Origin: Pseudomonadota bacterium
Lineage (GTDB): Bacteria; Desulfobacterota; Desulfobulbia; Desulfobulbales; DAOVYS01
Reading direction: 5' to 3'
Assembly (NCBI GenBank): GCA_030635485.1
Contig: DAOVYS010000037.1
Span: 1-15,009 of the forward strand
DNA length: 15,009 nucleotides
Positions within the stretch are counted from its first letter, which is position 1. Each line of letters starts with the position of its first letter. This document shows, piece by piece, positions 7,607 through 14,018 of this stretch. The notes under the pieces are model-generated. The model was not told the DNA's origin. It saw only the letters and a program-made list of their open reading frames with translations, and did not search any database. The position numbers and the translations under genes are program-made.

Positions 7607-7676
7607 AAATCAGTATTGTTCAATGGCTAAACTGCATTATCTCCATGGTGTCACTTTTTTGTATTGCACCCTGAGT

Positions 7677-8822
7677 TCAGCTGCTCCATTTGCGGACCAG
7701 ATCCATGATCCTTGCGGCTATGCCATCAAGCGAAACGACCTCGTCCGCATCTCCCGCTTCGGCAACAGCGGCCGGCATTCCCCAGACAACGCTGCTCTCT
7801 TCATCCTGAACTATCGAGTATCCGCCCTTACGCCGGATCACGGCCACGCCTGATGCGCCGTCACTTCCCATGCCGGTCAGAATAACGGTCAGGATATTCG
7901 AACCGAAAACATTGGTTAAGGAACGGAAAAGAACGTCCACTGCGGGACGACAGCTGTTTACCGGTGGCGAATCATTCAGCCCCACTGTTCCATACCCGTT
8001 TCCCTTTCTGACAACCATATGATGTCCGCCAGGCGCAATATACATGACGCCTCTTTCAATATTCTGACCATCCTCAGCCTCCACCACTTTTATGGAGGAT
8101 AATCTGTCAAGCCGTTCTGCAAGGGACGCAGTAAAACCAGGCGGCATATGCTGGACCGCGACAATAGGCACCGGAAGTTCACTCAATCGGGGAATCACCT
8201 GCTGCAGCGCACTGGGACCACCTGTAGAAACACCGATGGCTATAATATCAACCTTTTCGGACCTGGCAACCCGCTGCGGTCTGACAGTCGCGGAAGGCTT
8301 CTGCGTCGGCTTCTGTTTCAGCATCTTGGTCGCTGACAAAACCGAAACCTTTGACACCACGGTTTTGCGCGTCCCTGACGTAGCGATTCTGCGGGCAATA
8401 CGCGAGTACTTTCTTGTCTTTGCAAGCCTTATAAGCGGGGTAAGGGCAGCCGTGAGCTGAGAAATACTCTCGTTAGGAGAGTCACACTCAGGCTTGAGTA
8501 CGAAATCAAGCGCCCCTTTTTCAAGGGCTGTCATCGTGAGACCGGCATTTGTCCTGTCAGTGGAGCTGACCATAATTACTTCTATGTCAGGATAATCCAG
8601 CTTCAGACGGTCAAGGGTCTCAAGACCGTCCATCACGGGCATGGCAACGTCAAGAAGCACCATATCAGGCGCTGAAATCGCGATCTTTGAAAGCGCAATC
8701 TTGCCGTTAGACGCTACCCCGGCCAGCTCAACATCTTGAATACCCGTAACTATATTTGACAGAATCTGTCTATAAATAACCGTATCATCTACTACCAGTA
8801 TTGAAAATTGATCGTTGCCCAT
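7677..8822 (-). CDS. cheB: Chemotaxis response regulator protein-glutamate methylesterase
   Basis: CheB removes methyl groups from receptor glutamates and deamidates glutamines, and is activated by phosphorylation from CheA. The 381 residues start with a receiver domain (about 5-125) with D12/D13, phospho-acceptor D58 in LLDVAMP and K110. A long basic linker (about 130-190) follows, then the methylesterase domain (about 192-376) with the triad S199 (GVSTGGP), H225 (QHMPPGF) and D321 (MGSDGASG). All catalytic residues are present and the length is normal. No cheR, cheA or receptor gene lies in the window, and the neighbouring cheW and receiver genes are broken. CheB may serve receptors encoded elsewhere or be a survivor of a decaying operon. 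A perfect palindrome overlaps its start codon. Confidence 0.96.
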   Translation of the reverse strand: MGNDQFSILVVDDTVIYRQILSNIVTGIQDVELAGVASNGKIALSKIAISAPDMVLLDVAMPVMDGLETLDRLKLDYPDIEVIMVSSTDRTNAGLTMTALEKGALDFVLKPECDSPNESISQLTAALTPLIRLAKTRKYSRIARRIATSGTRKTVVSKVSVLSATKMLKQKPTQKPSATVRPQRVARSEKVDIIAIGVSTGGPSALQQVIPRLSELPVPIVAVQHMPPGFTASLAERLDRLSSIKVVEAEDGQNIERGVMYIAPGGHHMVVRKGNGYGTVGLNDSPPVNSCRPAVDVLFRSLTNVFGSNILTVILTGMGSDGASGVAVIRRKGGYSIVQDEESSVVWGMPAAVAEAGDADEVVSLDGIAARIMDLVRKWSS

Positions 8823-8834
8823 TGTACGTACAAT
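8821..8834. promoter_or_regulatory. Perfect 14-bp palindrome overlapping the cheB start
   Basis: ATTGTACGTACAAT is its own reverse complement and covers two bases of the cheB ATG plus the 12 bases upstream. It occupies the place of the ribosome binding site, and no other strong Shine-Dalgarno sequence is visible. It could be an operator or an RNA hairpin that hides the start. No regulator is identified. Confidence 0.45.
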
Positions 8835-8857
8835 CCATTATTTTCTTTTTAGTACCC

Positions 8858-8882
8858 GTCCGGAAATGTAACATTTCTGGAC
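8858..8882. repeat. Palindrome GAAATGT-A-ACATTTC, copy 2
   Basis: GTCCGGAAATGTAACATTTC then TGGAC: 12-base arms around a central A, one G-T pair. It shares its core and the following GACAG with 6481-6497, about 2.4 kb away. It lies 36 bases upstream of cheB on its coding strand. Confidence 0.7.
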
Positions 8883-8885
8883 AGA

Positions 8886-8959
8886 GGGATCAAGGATCGG
8901 GGGCCAGGGTGACAAATTGATTTTTTTGTTGTTTTTGCTGACCCCTGATCCCTGACCCC
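8886..8959. repeat. 22-bp inverted repeat of GGATCAGGGGTCAG type
   Basis: The arms 8886-8907 and 8938-8959 agree at 18 of 22 positions, with a 30-base T-rich loop. The right arm is built of CTGACCCCTGATCC wording. It fills most of the gap between cheB and the broken cheW. Nothing coding is visible from 8823 to 9016. Confidence 0.65.
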
Positions 8960-9016
8960 TAAACCCCAAAAGGACTATTGTATAGACAGACACTATTTAG
9001 TATCCTATCCCGGTGC

Positions 9017-9240
9017 TCACTCCCTTTCAGCGTCTACAGCGTTCGTCGCCCTCTCAAGGACTGCCCTGACATCCAGTAGGATCACAAGTTCGTCGCCCTG
9101 TTTGATGACCCCCTTGATAAGATCCTCTTCCACCGCCTCCAGGTTTGGGGGCGGAGGCAGAACCTCCCCCTCCTCACCTCAATCACGTTATCCATACTGT
9201 CTATCATGAAGCCCATCATGGTCTCATTCCTCCACGGTCT
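9017..9240 (-). pseudogene. cheW remnant, N-terminally truncated and frameshifted
   Basis: The minus strand encodes the C-terminal part of a CheW-like adaptor in two frames. The first frame gives RNETMMGFMIDSMDNVIEV (ATG at 9219). After a frame change in a purine-rich stretch near 9165-9180, the other frame gives EVLPPPPNLEAVEEDLIKG, followed by DELVILLDVRAVLE, and stops at 9017. CheW proteins carry this order: GF.vD...eVIev, PPPP, then LVILLD. About the first 80 residues are missing: the remnant abuts and overlaps the 3' end of the STAS gene, and the STAS stop lies inside its extended frame. A single-base error in the sequence could explain the frameshift but not the missing N-terminus. Confidence 0.8.
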
Positions 9241-9538
9241 TCACTTTAAAAAGCGATAGAAATCGAAAAAACTTGGCCACCTTCATGAACTTCTCGCCCG
9301 CATTAATGACCTCAAACTCCTTGGATTCGGCATCCGCCTGCCGGTACAGGCCTATGATGAGATTAACGCCAAGCGAATCGACAACTTCGATTTCGGCTGC
9401 GTCAAGAATGACCTTGGAGACATCTGGATTCTCCTTGAAATGCGCCAGGATGGAGTCTCTCAACTTCTCAATGCCGCTTGCAACCAGATCTGTTTCCGGA
9501 GTCAGGACAAGAGCGCCGTCCTTCTTTTCAGCCTTCAT
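9224..9538 (-). CDS. STAS-domain anti-sigma factor antagonist
   Basis: A 104-residue single STAS domain like SpoIIAA, RsbV or HsbA. Such proteins bind an anti-sigma factor or another target when unphosphorylated and are inactivated when a serine is phosphorylated. The phosphorylation-site region is VVDSLGVNLIIGLYRQA, with Ser55 the expected residue. The N-terminal strand has GALVLTPETDLVA. The start ATG at 9538 has AGGAG (9549-9545) at 6-base spacing. The gene starts 20 bases after the phosphatase/kinase fusion gene, so the two are almost surely co-transcribed and are a cognate pair. The C-terminus (FRFLSLFKVKTVEE) is complete even though a cheW remnant runs straight on from it. Confidence 0.93.
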   Translation of the reverse strand: MKAEKKDGALVLTPETDLVASGIEKLRDSILAHFKENPDVSKVILDAAEIEVVDSLGVNLIIGLYRQADAESKEFEVINAGEKFMKVAKFFRFLSLFKVKTVEE

Positions 9539-9544
9539 GATTAT

Positions 9545-9549
9545 CTCCT
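9545..9549 (-). promoter_or_regulatory. Ribosome binding site of the STAS gene
   Basis: AGGAG on the minus strand, 6 bases before the ATG at 9538. It is one of the few strong Shine-Dalgarno sites in the window. Confidence 0.7.
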
Positions 9550-9558
9550 GTGAAATTC

Positions 9559-11550
9559 TTAGATGACATTCATTCTTCGTCTAAACACCAGTTCAACCGT
9601 TCCGCCGTCCACTTCAATGAAATCCGCCACTTCAACCATGAGCGGCAGGCCGCGTTTCCCTACCTGCAAGCCGTCATGTGATTCCATCTCCTTTTTTTTG
9701 CCGTCAAAATCAAACCCAGGCCCCTCATCCGATACCTCGATCCTAAACTCATCCGGTTTGATAAAGAGCGAAAGGTCGATATAGGCGTCGGGATTCCGCC
9801 TGTTGCCGTGTTCCACCGCGTTCAACAGTGTCTCACGCAGCGCAAGGAGCAAAAAATCGACATCGTGTCCATAGGGTATTGTGTCCGGATTCAAGAGTCC
9901 GGAGGCCCACTTACAGGCTTCATCCACACCTTTGTAGCCTGTGAGAAAAGAAAAATCTTCCCCTTGAGTCAGGGTCTCGAACTGTTCCTGCACATGAAGA
10001 GACAGAACGATCATATCGTCCTTCTGCCCATGCCTTTTTAAAATCCTATCAAGTACCTTCCGACTGAACCCTTTTGCATCTTTTTGTGAAAATATTTCCG
10101 TGTCACCGGCCAGAGCCTCTTCCACCCATTCCGGTTCAATTCCGTCGGAAAAAAAGAGGAGGTATGATTCCTCACTGAAATTTATCTCCTCGTAAACAAA
10201 GAGGTTTTCTTCCTTAAGAAGACCAAGCACCATTCCACCGCCGTCAAGTCTCCGAATCCCGGCCGTACCGTCCAAAGCTCTGGTCAGCAGAAGACCGCCT
10301 GGATTTCCTGCCGTGGCAATCTTCATACAGGCCCTTTTTTTATCAAAAAGGATAACGGTTGCACAAATGTGCGTGGTATTATTTCCTGCCTTGATCAACT
10401 CGGCATTGATGGTCTTTAAGAGTTGGTTTGGATTTTGAGAATAATCCCAGGTCGATGTGAGCATACCTAAAAATATTGCACTTATGTATGAACTCAGGAC
10501 ATCATGTCCGGCAACATCGGCCAGCACAAATCCGCACCGCCCCGCCCTGTTGAATCTGCGGCACTGGGCCATATCTCCTCCGGCCGCGTGCAATTCGGAA
10601 TAGGCAATATCGCAAAAACTGCACGATTCGGATTTAGAACAGCCGAAGCTGATCAACTGTTTCTGGGCGCGGCGCACCTGCATGGCCGTGGAGGCATCCC
10701 GGGCCCGGGACCCCCATGCAAGGGACTGGGAAATCCCGGATTCGATAAGAGTAGCGGCTGAACTCTCGAATCCGCTCTGGGGGATAATGCCGTCAACCCC
10801 CTGCTGCATTGCCGCCTGAAAAGTTCCGGCATCGTATTGTTGAGTGTAGATGAATACCAAAACTTTTGCGAATTTCCGCTTGACCATTGCCAGAAGGCCC
10901 AGGCCGTCTATCCCCGGTGTAAAAATATTGCTCACAATAATGTCTACACGATATTCCGAATCCTGGAGGCACTCCCAGGCCTCGTTGCCGCTATGGACGT
11001 GTTGGACCCTAAAACCGATCTCCTTAAGCATACTCTCATAACGCTCTGACAACAATTCATCTTCTTCCACGAGAAGCAGGTAAAAATCCAAAAAATTTAT
11101 ACCGGGAAAGACAGCGGGCTTGCGAAATTCCTCCTTAGGCTCAGCAACAGGCGCGGGTTCTTTTTTATCAGATTTCTCATCCGGAACATACTTCTTGATA
11201 ATCTTCAAGAGTTCGGACACGTCTATAGGTTTGGGCAGAAAACCATCACACCCTGATTCCAGGGCACGCTGGCGATCCTGCTTAAAGCTGATGGCCGAGA
11301 CAGCCACAATGGGCGTCTTTATCCCCATCCCGCGTATTCTTTTCGTTGTCTCAAAGCCGTCCATCTCAGGCATGAGAAGATCCATAAAAATCAGCTCAAA
11401 CTCGAACTTCTCCAATACGGCAAGGGCATCAGAACCATTTTCCGCTTCCTGAATCGGTATGCCCTGTTTTTTTACAAGTATCCGCATAAGATCCCGATTG
11501 AACGGGTTGTCGTCCACGCTCAGAATTCCGGGACGAGTCAAATTATCCAT
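9559..11550 (-). CDS. REC-pseudoREC-PP2C phosphatase-HATPase kinase switch protein
   Basis: A 663-residue partner-switching protein that combines an RsbU/SpoIIE-like phosphatase and an RsbW-like serine kinase under receiver control. Receiver 1 (about 7-122) is intact, with D13/D14, phospho-acceptor D57 (FMDLLMP) and K107. Receiver 2 (about 155-272) has Asn208 where the Asp should be (VSNIFTPGIDG) and lacks the Lys-Pro pair, so it should not be phosphorylated. The PP2C domain (about 310-520) has the metal-binding acids in GGDM (D326), LADVAGHD (D345), FFSDGIE (D469) and KDDM. The C-terminal HATPase domain (about 545-660) has an N box ETLLNAVEHGN and the nucleotide loops SDEGPGFD and GKRGLPLM. 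The likely substrate is the STAS protein encoded 20 bases downstream. The domain order resembles Pseudomonas HsbR, with an extra degenerate receiver. Confidence 0.95.
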   Translation of the reverse strand: MDNLTRPGILSVDDNPFNRDLMRILVKKQGIPIQEAENGSDALAVLEKFEFELIFMDLLMPEMDGFETTKRIRGMGIKTPIVAVSAISFKQDRQRALESGCDGFLPKPIDVSELLKIIKKYVPDEKSDKKEPAPVAEPKEEFRKPAVFPGINFLDFYLLLVEEDELLSERYESMLKEIGFRVQHVHSGNEAWECLQDSEYRVDIIVSNIFTPGIDGLGLLAMVKRKFAKVLVFIYTQQYDAGTFQAAMQQGVDGIIPQSGFESSAATLIESGISQSLAWGSRARDASTAMQVRRAQKQLISFGCSKSESCSFCDIAYSELHAAGGDMAQCRRFNRAGRCGFVLADVAGHDVLSSYISAIFLGMLTSTWDYSQNPNQLLKTINAELIKAGNNTTHICATVILFDKKRACMKIATAGNPGGLLLTRALDGTAGIRRLDGGGMVLGLLKEENLFVYEEINFSEESYLLFFSDGIEPEWVEEALAGDTEIFSQKDAKGFSRKVLDRILKRHGQKDDMIVLSLHVQEQFETLTQGEDFSFLTGYKGVDEACKWASGLLNPDTIPYGHDVDFLLLALRETLLNAVEHGNRRNPDAYIDLSLFIKPDEFRIEVSDEGPGFDFDGKKKEMESHDGLQVGKRGLPLMVEVADFIEVDGGTVELVFRRRMNVI

Positions 11551-11563
11551 TAAATCAGACCTT

Positions 11564-11587
11564 GTTTGTTGGTTTGTTGGTTTGTTG
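11564..11587. repeat. Three tandem copies of GTTTGTTG
   Basis: Three exact 8-base units in the leader of the switch gene, 14-37 bases upstream of its ATG. In the minus-strand transcript this is a CAACAAAC-rich unstructured leader next to a weak AAGG ribosome binding site. Copy number could vary by slippage. Confidence 0.7.
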
Positions 11588-11614
11588 ATTGCCGAGAATT
11601 TCCTCTAGTATAAG

Positions 11615-11644
11615 AGAATACAAAAAATAACAATACCAAGTCAA
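11615..11644 (-). promoter_or_regulatory. Possible promoter of the signalling cluster
   Basis: On the minus strand TTGACT (11644-11639), an 18-base spacer and TATTCT (11620-11615) lie 65-94 bases upstream of the switch gene start. A second -10-like TATACT is at 11612-11607. The match is moderate. Confidence 0.3.
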
Positions 11645-11706
11645 CCATGTATTTGTTTTCTGTAATAATTCACCAATGATACGGGTATAAAACTTCCCGT
11701 TTTTCA

Positions 11707-11734
11707 TTGACATTTTTCCGTTAATCAATATTTA
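11707..11734 (+). promoter_or_regulatory. Possible promoter of mqnB-mqnD
   Basis: TTGACA (11707-11712) is followed after 16 bases by TATTTA (11729-11734). It points at mqnB, about 90 bases upstream. The -35 box is perfect and the -10 box is weak. Confidence 0.35.
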
Positions 11735-11751
11735 TGGGATCAGCGTTCAGC

Positions 11752-11786
11752 TATCAGCTTGACGATAACCGCCTAAAAAGCTGATA
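11752..11786 (+). repeat. 9-bp inverted repeat in the mqnB leader
   Basis: TATCAGCTT (11752-11760) and AAGCTGATA (11778-11786) pair perfectly around a 17-base loop, 35 bases before the mqnB start. No T tract follows. It may be a leader hairpin or part of an intergenic repeat. Confidence 0.5.
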
Positions 11787-11821
11787 TAAATCCGACACCC
11801 AAAACCTCTAACCCATAATTC

Positions 11822-12475
11822 ATGTATCTCCTGGTTTGTGCGACAAAATTAGAAATGCGACCATTCAAGGAACTGGTTGACAAAATGGCCGGCGCCGATT
11901 GCCTGATCACCGGTGTAGGCCTTGTTGAAACAACGCTTAATCTTTCCAGCCATCTCGGCCCCAATCCATCCGGAATCCATGGTGTAATAAACTTCGGCGC
12001 AGCAGGCGCTTATATGGACTCCGGAGCCGGGCTTCTGGACATCTGCATAGCCGACCAAGAGGTGCTTGGCGATCTTGGAATATGTTTTGGTGACCGGTTG
12101 GAACCCTTTGACGAAAGGGTACTGCCGGTCCGGACCCGATTCGATCTCAACACCCAATTAATTTCACGTGCCGCAAAAATTCTGTCCCAAAACGGTATAC
12201 CGTTCAGACAAGGGACATTTATCTCGGTAAACAGCGTCAGCGGAACAACAAAAAGAGGAGAATATTTAAGGAACAGACACCATGCATTGTGCGAAAACAT
12301 GGAAGGTGCGGCAGTTGCAAGGGTCTGCCTGGAATACCAGGTACCCTGTCTTGAAATACGATGCATCAGCAACATGGTCGAGGACAGGGATACAAGCAAA
12401 TGGCAACTTATGGAGGCATGCCGTATATGCGCGGAAACGGTCGTTAAGGTGGTTGGCGGCCTGAATGCCTCTTAG
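11822..12475 (+). CDS. mqnB: Futalosine hydrolase (futalosine nucleosidase)
   Basis: Cleaves futalosine to dehypoxanthine futalosine and hypoxanthine in the alternative (futalosine) menaquinone pathway. It has 217 residues and a nucleoside phosphorylase/hydrolase fold related to MTA/SAH nucleosidase. Supporting features are the N-terminal LLVCATKLEMRPF, the glycine-rich GVGLVETTLNL and NFGAAGAY strands, and the active-site motif CENMEGAAVARVC, followed by EIRCISN. The nucleosidase-like NMEG motif and the adjoining mqnD make this assignment firm against a generic MTA nucleosidase. The ATG at 11822 has no visible Shine-Dalgarno sequence. The stop TAG is at 12473-12475, 57 bases before mqnD, so both are probably on one transcript. 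Confidence 0.92.
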   Translation: MYLLVCATKLEMRPFKELVDKMAGADCLITGVGLVETTLNLSSHLGPNPSGIHGVINFGAAGAYMDSGAGLLDICIADQEVLGDLGICFGDRLEPFDERVLPVRTRFDLNTQLISRAAKILSQNGIPFRQGTFISVNSVSGTTKRGEYLRNRHHALCENMEGAAVARVCLEYQVPCLEIRCISNMVEDRDTSKWQLMEACRICAETVVKVVGGLNAS

Positions 12476-12532
12476 GGTCCGCTCAGAAAAAGAAAGGCAT
12501 TACATGCATATCATAATTCGTAATTGATAAAA

Positions 12533-13390
12533 ATGGTTCCAACCGACAAAAAATTATCAATCGGCTTTTCGCCATGCCCAAATGACACATTCATCTTTCA
12601 CGGACTGGTTCACGGACTTGTCTGCAAAAAGAAAATCAGTCTGGACCGAGAAGTGGTTGCAGATGTAGAGACCCTTAATAAATGGGCGATGTCCGCACGG
12701 CTTGACATTACAAAACTCTCCTTTCACGCTCTTGGACACGTGCTTGACGATTACGTCCTGCTTTCCGCCGGAAGCGCCCTTGGACGAAACTGCGGTCCTC
12801 TTCTGGTAACAGGACAAAAAAAAAGTGTGGACTCTCTTTCCGGAAAAATCGTTGCAATACCCGGACGCTTCACAACAGCGGCAATGTTGCTCAAGATGTT
12901 TGCACCGGAATGCAAAAATACCGTTGCCATGCGATTTGATGAAATAATGGATAGCATCGCCAAAGGAAAAGTAGATGCCGGTGTGATAATCCACGAGAGC
13001 AGATTCACATACCACCAGTACGGTTTGACATTGATCCGGGATCTCGGTGAATGGTGGGAAGATACAACCGGAAACCCGATCCCCCTAGGCGGAATTGCAG
13101 CCAGGCGCTCTTTAGGCAAGGATCTGATCGCAAAGATTGACCAATGCATCCATAAAAGCGTTCAACACGCCTTTTCCAACCCAGAGCAATGCATGAAATA
13201 CATAAAATCTCATGCACGTGAAATGGACGACGCAGTCATCAATGACCATATTGGACTCTACGTGAACAATTATTCAAAAGACCTCGGGCTGGAAGGAATT
13301 AGAGCGATTCAGGAGTTCTTCCGTCTGGGAAGAGATGCGGGGATAATCCCGAGGTCGAACAATTCTCTTCAAATCAATAAACAGGGTTGA
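12533..13390 (+). CDS. mqnD: 1,4-dihydroxy-6-naphthoate synthase
   Basis: Converts cyclic dehypoxanthine futalosine to 1,4-dihydroxy-6-naphthoate in the futalosine menaquinone pathway. The protein has 285 residues from the ATG at 12533 and the two-lobed fold of periplasmic-binding-like proteins, but no signal peptide. Family motifs are GFSPCPNDTFIFHGLVHG near the N-terminus, LSFHALGHVLDDYVLL, GRNCGPLLV, the hinge IPGRFTTAAMLLKMF, and AGVIIHESRFTY, whose His is the proposed catalytic base. A TTG three codons upstream could add three residues, but I prefer the ATG; neither has a strong ribosome binding site. It follows mqnB directly. The mqnA, mqnC and mqnE genes needed for the full pathway are not in the window. 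The gene is followed by a terminator-like hairpin. Confidence 0.94.
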   Translation: MVPTDKKLSIGFSPCPNDTFIFHGLVHGLVCKKKISLDREVVADVETLNKWAMSARLDITKLSFHALGHVLDDYVLLSAGSALGRNCGPLLVTGQKKSVDSLSGKIVAIPGRFTTAAMLLKMFAPECKNTVAMRFDEIMDSIAKGKVDAGVIIHESRFTYHQYGLTLIRDLGEWWEDTTGNPIPLGGIAARRSLGKDLIAKIDQCIHKSVQHAFSNPEQCMKYIKSHAREMDDAVINDHIGLYVNNYSKDLGLEGIRAIQEFFRLGRDAGIIPRSNNSLQINKQG

Positions 13391-13431
13391 CAAATTCGGT
13401 GGCTCTATTTATAGATAATTTTCTATATTGA

Positions 13432-13494
13432 CTCCGGCTTGAGGATGTGTTTTCTTTTTTTGTAAAAATTCTCGCCCATCCAGCCGGATTTTTT
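13432..13494 (+). terminator. Terminator-like hairpin after mqnD
   Basis: TCCGGCT (13432-13438) pairs with AGCCGGA (13481-13487), and GGATG (13442-13446) pairs with CATCC (13476-13480), with a 3-base bulge and a 29-base loop. Seven T residues follow (13488-13494). The GC-rich base and T run fit an intrinsic terminator, but the loop is unusually long. Confidence 0.5.
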
Positions 13495-13503
13495 TGTTTT
13501 CAG

Positions 13504-13610
13504 GTAAATGTTCGGCAGCACTCCATCTGTTCACGATCAGGCCTTCCAGCATACTTATGTATCGCTGAAAGACCTGATCGTGAACACCTGGACCACTGTC
13601 AAACATTTAC
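13504..13610. repeat. Long imperfect palindrome, about 51-bp stem
   Basis: The arms 13504-13550 and 13564-13610 agree in 38 of 47 positions. ATAC/GTAT (13551-13554, 13559-13562) extends the stem to a 4-base loop. Of the nine mispairs, five are G.U on the minus strand and only one on the plus strand. Short reading frames on both strands translate to similar peptides (VHDQ, LIVN) purely because of the symmetry. A related GTAAATATTCGG word recurs inverted at 13644-13655. It lies just after the mqnD terminator. It may be a MITE or REP-like element or a structured RNA. The rest of 13391-13910 has no coding signal. Confidence 0.75.
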
Positions 13611-13733
13611 AGACCGAGATTTTTTGTAATATTTCCACACAAACCGAATATTTACAAAGCTGGGGCATTTTATTTATTTGTTTCAGTACGTTGGGGGTAG
13701 GGACATTCCATTTGTGGGGTCACAACAGATTGG

Positions 13734-13786
13734 GGTCTTGAAATATAGGATTCCTCAATACAGGAAAAAAGCGATTTTTCAAGACC
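13734..13786. repeat. 10-bp inverted repeat with nested hairpin
   Basis: GGTCTTGAAA (13734-13743) and TTTCAAGACC (13777-13786) are perfectly complementary. TTCCT...AGGAA inside them forms a second small hairpin. It lies in the AT-rich desert before the ATPase gene, with no T tract directly after it. Confidence 0.55.
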
Positions 13787-13910
13787 TTACCCTTATGTTG
13801 TGCATGTTTCAAGAAAAAACAAGCATTAAGAGTTTCTGTATATTTTTTGAGAAAAAATCGTTAAAAAAATTGATTTTATGATCTTTTTTTCGTAAAAGAA
13901 GGAGGGATTT

Positions 13911-14018
13911 GTGATTTTATCTCTTTTTGTCGCTCTAATTAGTATGACAAATCAAACAGACTTGAAACCTGAAACTCAAACCAGGGAAAGAACAAAATGC
14001 TTATTCAATTTACCATAG
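13911..14018 (+). CDS. Possible 35-residue leader peptide overlapping the ATPase start
   Basis: A GTG at 13911 follows the strong Shine-Dalgarno sequence AGGAGGG (13900-13906) at 4-base spacing and opens a frame of 35 codons ending at TAG 14016-14018. The peptide begins with hydrophobic ILSLFVALI and continues with polar residues. It overlaps the ATPase gene (ATG 13997) by 22 bases in another frame, so its translation could couple to or control the ATPase. Against this, part of it (GACTTGAAACCTGAAACTC) has the look of an intergenic repeat. I cannot match it to a family. Confidence 0.3.
   Translation: MILSLFVALISMTNQTDLKPETQTRERTKCLFNLP

Noticed and set aside
12524..12532. TTG start of mqnD three codons upstream
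   Set aside because: ATG at 12533 is adjacent and preferred. There is no Shine-Dalgarno sequence favouring the TTG.
13409..13741. Short reading frames on both strands with similar peptides (VHDQ.FQ, LIVN.W)
   Set aside because: The similarity comes from the DNA palindrome 13504-13610 read from both ends. There is no ribosome binding site or family match.
13640..13990. Retron msr-msd or other ncRNA upstream of the ATPase
   Set aside because: Small inverted repeats are present, but no reverse transcriptase is in view and the structure does not match a known retron layout.
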